NCBI GenBank assembly: GCA_031273145.1
Contig: JAISSL010000174.1
Coordinates: 1-8,310 of the forward strand
DNA: 8,310 nucleotides
Source of the DNA: Zoogloeaceae bacterium
Lineage (GTDB): Bacteria; Pseudomonadota; Gammaproteobacteria; Burkholderiales; Rhodocyclaceae
Direction of reading: 5' to 3'
The position numbers and the translations under genes were made by a program. Positions 5,273-8,310 of the stretch are shown piece by piece. Position 1 is the first letter of the stretch, and the number at the start of each line of letters is the position of its first letter. The notes beneath the pieces were generated by a model that saw only the letters and a program-made list of their open reading frames with translations, ran no database searches and was not told the origin of the DNA.

Positions 5273-7201
5273 TCAATTCTCCGCAAACATTTCGTCGGGT
5301 TCATTGTCCGCAGTATCCAGCAGGATGTCTTCCGGCGCCAGAACCTTGAGCAGGCTACAGCGGACTTCCAGACGAAGAAAATTAATGTCCTCAATCCGCG
5401 CAATCAACCGTTGTCCCATCAGATTGTTGCTGATGCCGGCAAGCCGGATGAACAGGGGCACACACTCGAAGCGAACCAGATCGTCGCGCCGCACCTGAAC
5501 CGTACATTCCTGAAGTCCTTCCTGTTTAAGCCAGCGCAGGCACCAGTAGCGTTCGATTTGGCGCTGAAAATCCGCGTAGGCGGCGTAAGTCGCCTCAAAG
5601 TCGCGCATGGCGGCGAACAGTTCGGCAGAGCGCGGCGCAAAGGGCGGCGTCTTGCCGCGCAACAGGGCAATGAGTTGCCACTGGTTGATGAGGTCGGAAT
5701 AGCGGCGCAGGGGCGAGGTCATCCAGGCGTAATACGGCACGCCCAACCCTTCATGCGGTTGCGGCAGGGTCGTCATCCGCGCCCTGCCGCTGGTCTGCGT
5801 CCGATAGAGGCAGGCAATCCCCTGCTCCGCGAGAAGGCCGCTCCAGGTAGTATTGGCGATAATCATCAGTTCCGACACCAGCTTGTCCAGCGGGCTGCCG
5901 CGCGGACGCGGGACAATCTTGACCCGGCAGTGTTCCGGGTCGTTCAGGTCGCCCTGGATGGTGAACGTGTAATCCAGCCCGCTTGCGGCGGAAGGTCTGC
6001 CGCGCCGCATTTCAGCCGCTTCGGCAAAGCGCCAGAGGAAGGTCAGTTCATCCCGGAAAGGGCGTTCCGGCAAGGCGCCGCTCATTAGGGATTTCGTGTT
6101 GAACCAGGGTTCGATTTCATGGTGGCGCAGATTGGCGGCAATGTGGATTTGCTCGATGCGGGATTGGGAATCGGTTATTTCCAGCGCCTCATTGACCGTC
6201 AGATACAGGGAAACCGCGAGACAATCGCGCCCGCCTTCCAGGGTGCAGGCTTTGACGACGGCATCCGGCAACATGGTGATTTTCGCGCCGGGCATATAGA
6301 CGGTAGAGAGCCGGACGCGCGCTATGGCATCGAGCGAATCGCCCTGCTGGATAGCCAGACCCGGCGCGGCGATATGGATGCCGATCCGCCAGCCGCCTTC
6401 AGGAAGCGATGTGACGGAGAAGGCATCGTCGACTTCCGTGGTCATTGCGTCATCAATGGAAAAGGCGGTCACGTCCGCCTGGGGGAGTTTATCCGGCAGG
6501 GAAAAGGGCGGAAGAGACGGAAAACCCGTGCCCTTCGGGAACTGCTCAAGCAGAAAGCGGCGAAAATGCACTTCATAGGGCGAAGAAATAGCGCCCACCT
6601 TCAAAAGCAATGCCGGCAAATCGCAGGAAAGGCGCTCTGCGGCGGTCTCGAACGCCTTGACTTCCGGGCTGTTCCGGTCGGGCTTGCCGAGCATGGCATC
6701 CGCCCAGGAAACCAGTTCCTGCGGGAGCCTGCCTTCGACTAGTTCAGTCGCCCAGGTCTCGATATTTGCAGCTTGCTGACGCTTTTTTTCAAGCGCAGCA
6801 AGAGCTGCACGGAGAATGTCGGCAGCGGCTTTGCGGAAAAGCCCCTTGCCTTTGCGGTGGAAGTAAACAGGCGCGCCATGAAGGGCGAGCAACATGGATG
6901 TCGCTTCCGGCGCGGTGGGCGCGTGCCCGTAGTATTCAGAAGCCAGATCATGAAATGAGAATTCTTCGTCACCTGCAATCTCCCAAAGAAATGCCACGTC
7001 GACTTTTTCGGCAAGCGGTTCCGCTTCCGCCATAAGGGAAGCGGGCGCAGGCGAAGCGAACCTTAAAAGCGCCTGCGCCGATTTGATCTTGCAACGCTTG
7101 CCGGAAGCCGTTTCCACCTGGAGGGATGTTTCATTATCCGCCAGAATGCTGCCCGTCTTGAAGCTGCCGCTTTCCTCAAACAGAACGTGGGTTGAAGTCA
7201 T
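5273..7201 (-). CDS. RNase II-family (RNB domain) 3'-5' exoribonuclease
   Basis: This 642-residue cytoplasmic enzyme is expected to degrade single-stranded RNA from its 3' end. The RNB domain begins near residue 240. FSIDDAMTTEVDDAFSV (247-263) is the catalytic metal-binding motif. D250, D258 and D259 align with D201, D209 and D210 of E. coli RNase II, while E256 stands where that enzyme has D207. TSPLRRYSDLINQWQ (495-509) is the conserved C-terminal RNB motif. Residues 1-235 are not the standard paired cold-shock domains and look partly helical. The last 80 residues may be a small beta-barrel RNA-binding domain. The start at 7199-7201 (MTSTHVLFEESG) is chosen over a frame extending to 7315 that overlaps uppP. 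No ribosome-binding site precedes it, but a TATAAT box ends 6 bases before the ATG. It lies 31 bases after uppP and 3 bases before tonB. Whether it should be called rnb or rnr is unclear. Confidence 0.92.
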   Translation of the reverse strand: MTSTHVLFEESGSFKTGSILADNETSLQVETASGKRCKIKSAQALLRFASPAPASLMAEAEPLAEKVDVAFLWEIAGDEEFSFHDLASEYYGHAPTAPEATSMLLALHGAPVYFHRKGKGLFRKAAADILRAALAALEKKRQQAANIETWATELVEGRLPQELVSWADAMLGKPDRNSPEVKAFETAAERLSCDLPALLLKVGAISSPYEVHFRRFLLEQFPKGTGFPSLPPFSLPDKLPQADVTAFSIDDAMTTEVDDAFSVTSLPEGGWRIGIHIAAPGLAIQQGDSLDAIARVRLSTVYMPGAKITMLPDAVVKACTLEGGRDCLAVSLYLTVNEALEITDSQSRIEQIHIAANLRHHEIEPWFNTKSLMSGALPERPFRDELTFLWRFAEAAEMRRGRPSAASGLDYTFTIQGDLNDPEHCRVKIVPRPRGSPLDKLVSELMIIANTTWSGLLAEQGIACLYRTQTSGRARMTTLPQPHEGLGVPYYAWMTSPLRRYSDLINQWQLIALLRGKTPPFAPRSAELFAAMRDFEATYAAYADFQRQIERYWCLRWLKQEGLQECTVQVRRDDLVRFECVPLFIRLAGISNNLMGQRLIARIEDINFLRLEVRCSLLKVLAPEDILLDTADNEPDEMFAEN

Positions 7202-7207
7202 TCGGGT

Positions 7208-7236
7208 ATTATAAACCGGGAGCGAAGCAGAATCAC
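7208..7236 (-). promoter_or_regulatory. Possible internal promoter giving a leaderless ribonuclease mRNA
   Basis: TATAAT, read leftward at 7208-7213, ends 6 bases before the ATG. That places the expected transcription start at about the A of the start codon. A poor -35 match (GTGATT, 7231-7236) lies 17 bases upstream, across the uppP stop codon. The absence of any ribosome-binding site fits leaderless translation. Confidence 0.4.
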
Positions 7237-8054
7237 GAATTCCATGTAACCCAACCTGTCCAGGCAGAAACGAGCACCAGGCTGCCAAAGGCGATACGAT
7301 ACCAGGCAAAGCCAACGAAAGTATGCCGCGAGATGAAGTGGATCAAGCCTTTGACGGCAATCAGGCCGAAAATGAAAGAGGCGATAAAACCTGTTGTAAA
7401 AACCGGAAAATCTTCCAGCCGCAAATCCTGCCAGTTTTTCGCCACGTCGTAGAATGTGGCGGCGAACATGGTTGGGATGGCGAGAAAAAAGGAGAATTCC
7501 GTCGCCGCCTGCCGGGAAAGGCCAAAGACCATGCCGCCCATGATGGTCGCGCCGGAGCGCGAAATCCCCGGCCACATGGCGACGCACTGGGCAAACCCTA
7601 TCTTTAGCGCATCCCGCCAGTCCATGTCGTCGACCCGGGCGACTTTGGCCGGAATTGGGCGGCGCTCGATATACAGGATCAGCAGGCCGCCCACGATCAG
7701 GGCAAAGGCAACCGTATAGGCATTGAACAGATAGGCTTTGATGGCGCCATGCAGCAGGACGCCGAGGATGGCGGCGGGCAGAAAGGCCACCAGCACCAGC
7801 AGGGCGAAATGCTGTTCCGTCCGGGAACGGAGAATCCCTTTGATCGCCAGGGCAAGCCGGACGCGAAAGTGCCAGCAGACCGCCAGAATCGCGCCAAGCT
7901 GGATAACGATGTCGAATATCTTGCTTTGGGTGTTGTGGTAATCCAGCAGACTGCCCGCGATAATCAGATGCCCGGTCGAAGAGACGGGCAAAAATTCCGT
8001 CAGACCTTCGACGATACCCAGCAGAAGCGCCTTGAAGAGCAGGACAATATCCAT
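7233..8054 (-). CDS. uppP: Undecaprenyl-diphosphatase UppP (BacA)
   Basis: This 273-residue polytopic inner-membrane enzyme removes a phosphate from undecaprenyl pyrophosphate, renewing the lipid carrier for peptidoglycan and other surface polymers. Overproduction in E. coli gives bacitracin resistance. The two signature motifs are intact. [15 protein letters not shown] (16-30) carries E16, E20, S26 and H29, corresponding to catalytic residues in E. coli Upp[11 protein letters not shown] (162-171) has the essential Arg, R166. About eight hydrophobic helices are visible, and the length is normal for the family. The ATG at 8052-8054 gives the standard N-terminus [21 protein letters not shown]. 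No clear ribosome-binding site precedes it. It heads the leftward cluster, divergent from secA, and is followed 31 bases later by the ribonuclease gene. A larger overlapping leftward frame (7198-8193) is a shadow. Confidence 0.97.
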   Translation of the reverse strand: MDIVLLFKALLLGIVEGLTEFLPVSSTGHLIIAGSLLDYHNTQSKIFDIVIQLGAILAVCWHFRVRLALAIKGILRSRTEQHFALLVLVAFLPAAILGVLLHGAIKAYLFNAYTVAFALIVGGLLILYIERRPIPAKVARVDDMDWRDALKIGFAQCVAMWPGISRSGATIMGGMVFGLSRQAATEFSFFLAIPTMFAATFYDVAKNWQDLRLEDFPVFTTGFIASFIFGLIAVKGLIHFISRHTFVGFAWYRIAFGSLVLVSAWTGWVTWNS

Positions 8055-8098
8055 AGAAAAATTTTTGGTTTGTGCAGAGCAGAAAAAGAAAGGAGGGG

Positions 8099-8127
8099 AT
8101 TATAAGGTCTTGCGGACGTTGATTGAA
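8099..8127 (-). promoter_or_regulatory. Promoter of uppP (and probably the leftward cluster)
   Basis: A perfect TATAAT, read leftward at 8099-8104, has TTCAAT (8122-8127, three of six) 17 bases upstream. The expected start near 8092 leaves a leader of about 38 bases rich in C and T, without a clear ribosome-binding site. Confidence 0.5.
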
Positions 8128-8193
8128 AAAACATTGCCATCCGCAATGCAATAGCAGACGGCAACGGCACGACAGGCATGTTAAAATCCGCAA
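8110..8193. promoter_or_regulatory. Three copies of TCCGCAA in the uppP-secA divergent region (possible operators)
   Basis: The heptamer occurs at 8140-8146 and 8187-8193 (both within ATCCGCAA) and in inverse orientation at 8110-8116. The inverse copy lies inside the spacer of the uppP promoter. The last copy directly follows the candidate secA -10 box. No regulator is identifiable. Confidence 0.25.
8179..8187 (+). promoter_or_regulatory. Possible extended -10 promoter of secA
   Basis: TGTTAAAAT (8179-8187) fits the extended -10 form TGnTAnAAT, with five of six bases in the hexamer. There is no recognisable -35 box at the right distance, as often happens with extended -10 promoters. The leader to the ATG at 8227 would be about 33 bases. 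Confidence 0.4.
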
Positions 8194-8226
8194 ATTTTCT
8201 TGCCAAGAGCCATTGAGCGTAACGCG

Positions 8227-8310
8227 ATGATTTTCGACTTTCTCAAAAAGATTTTCGGCAGCCGTAATGAGCGGCTGCTTCGACAGTATGCCAAAACGGT
8301 GCAGAGCATC
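8227..8310 (+). CDS. secA: Preprotein translocase ATPase SecA, first 28 residues (runs off the right edge)
   Basis: Only the N-terminus is visible: an amphipathic start followed by KKIFGSRNERLLRQYAKTVQ. The IFGSRNxRxL stretch is characteristic of SecA, the cytoplasmic motor that drives secretory proteins through SecYEG. The N-terminal helix normally contacts membrane lipids and the translocon. The start at 8227 matches the family N-terminus. Only a weak GAG-containing ribosome-binding site lies about 9 bases upstream. The ATPase domains are outside the window, so the call rests on this short segment. It is divergent from uppP, and the two share a 172-base control region. No secM-like leader gene is seen upstream. 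Confidence 0.88.
   Translation, partial: MIFDFLKKIFGSRNERLLRQYAKTVQSI

Noticed and set aside
5252..6742. Rightward open frames opposite the ribonuclease gene (5252-6088 and 6119-6742)
   Set aside because: Both are antisense to a conserved enzyme with intact motifs, and neither has a ribosome-binding site or a recognisable domain.
7198..8193. 331-residue leftward frame overlapping uppP
   Set aside because: It covers uppP in a different frame and crosses the uppP promoter. The UppP frame carries all the catalytic motifs.

Overview
The window looks like chromosomal DNA of a betaproteobacterium, perhaps of the Nitrosomonadales. The basis is the block RNB-family ribonuclease - tonB - aroE - (unknown) - mtgA, an order I recall from that group, together with the moderately high G+C and the SecA and AroE sequence types. 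Genus level cannot be read from the sequence. No rRNA, tRNA, CRISPR array, transposase, integrase or phage gene is visible. No stretch longer than about 200 bases lacks a gene.

Left part (1-2096). The 5' end of rtcB (RNA ligase) runs leftward off the window. To its right lie two rightward tandem paralogues (531-926 and 1105-1557) encoding small cysteine-rich lipoproteins. Each has its own almost identical promoter and leader. A perfect-length hairpin repeat sits between them, and a short third remnant of the leader follows the second copy. A four-helix membrane protein of unknown function (1683-2096) ends head-to-head with mtgA. This is the accessory-looking and least understood part of the window.

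Centre and right (2104-8054). Six genes run leftward: uppP, an RNase II-family exoribonuclease, tonB, aroE, an unknown 170-residue protein, and mtgA. They are closely spaced except for a 162-base gap before aroE, which holds a cluster of CCCTCTCCC/GGGAGAGGG inverted repeats. That gap also contains a possible tonB terminator and a possible aroE promoter. Within the block, MtgA polymerises lipid II glycan and releases undecaprenyl pyrophosphate, which UppP dephosphorylates for re-use. TonB transmits inner-membrane energy to outer-membrane receptors. AroE and the RNase are housekeeping functions.

Right edge (8055-8310). A divergent promoter region separates uppP from the first 28 codons of secA, which runs rightward off the window.

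The best candidates for something undescribed are the lipoprotein pair, with ten conserved cysteines in a mirrored spacing, and the uncharacterised gene between aroE and mtgA. The repeat-built leader of aroE and the apparently leaderless RNase gene are secondary points of interest.
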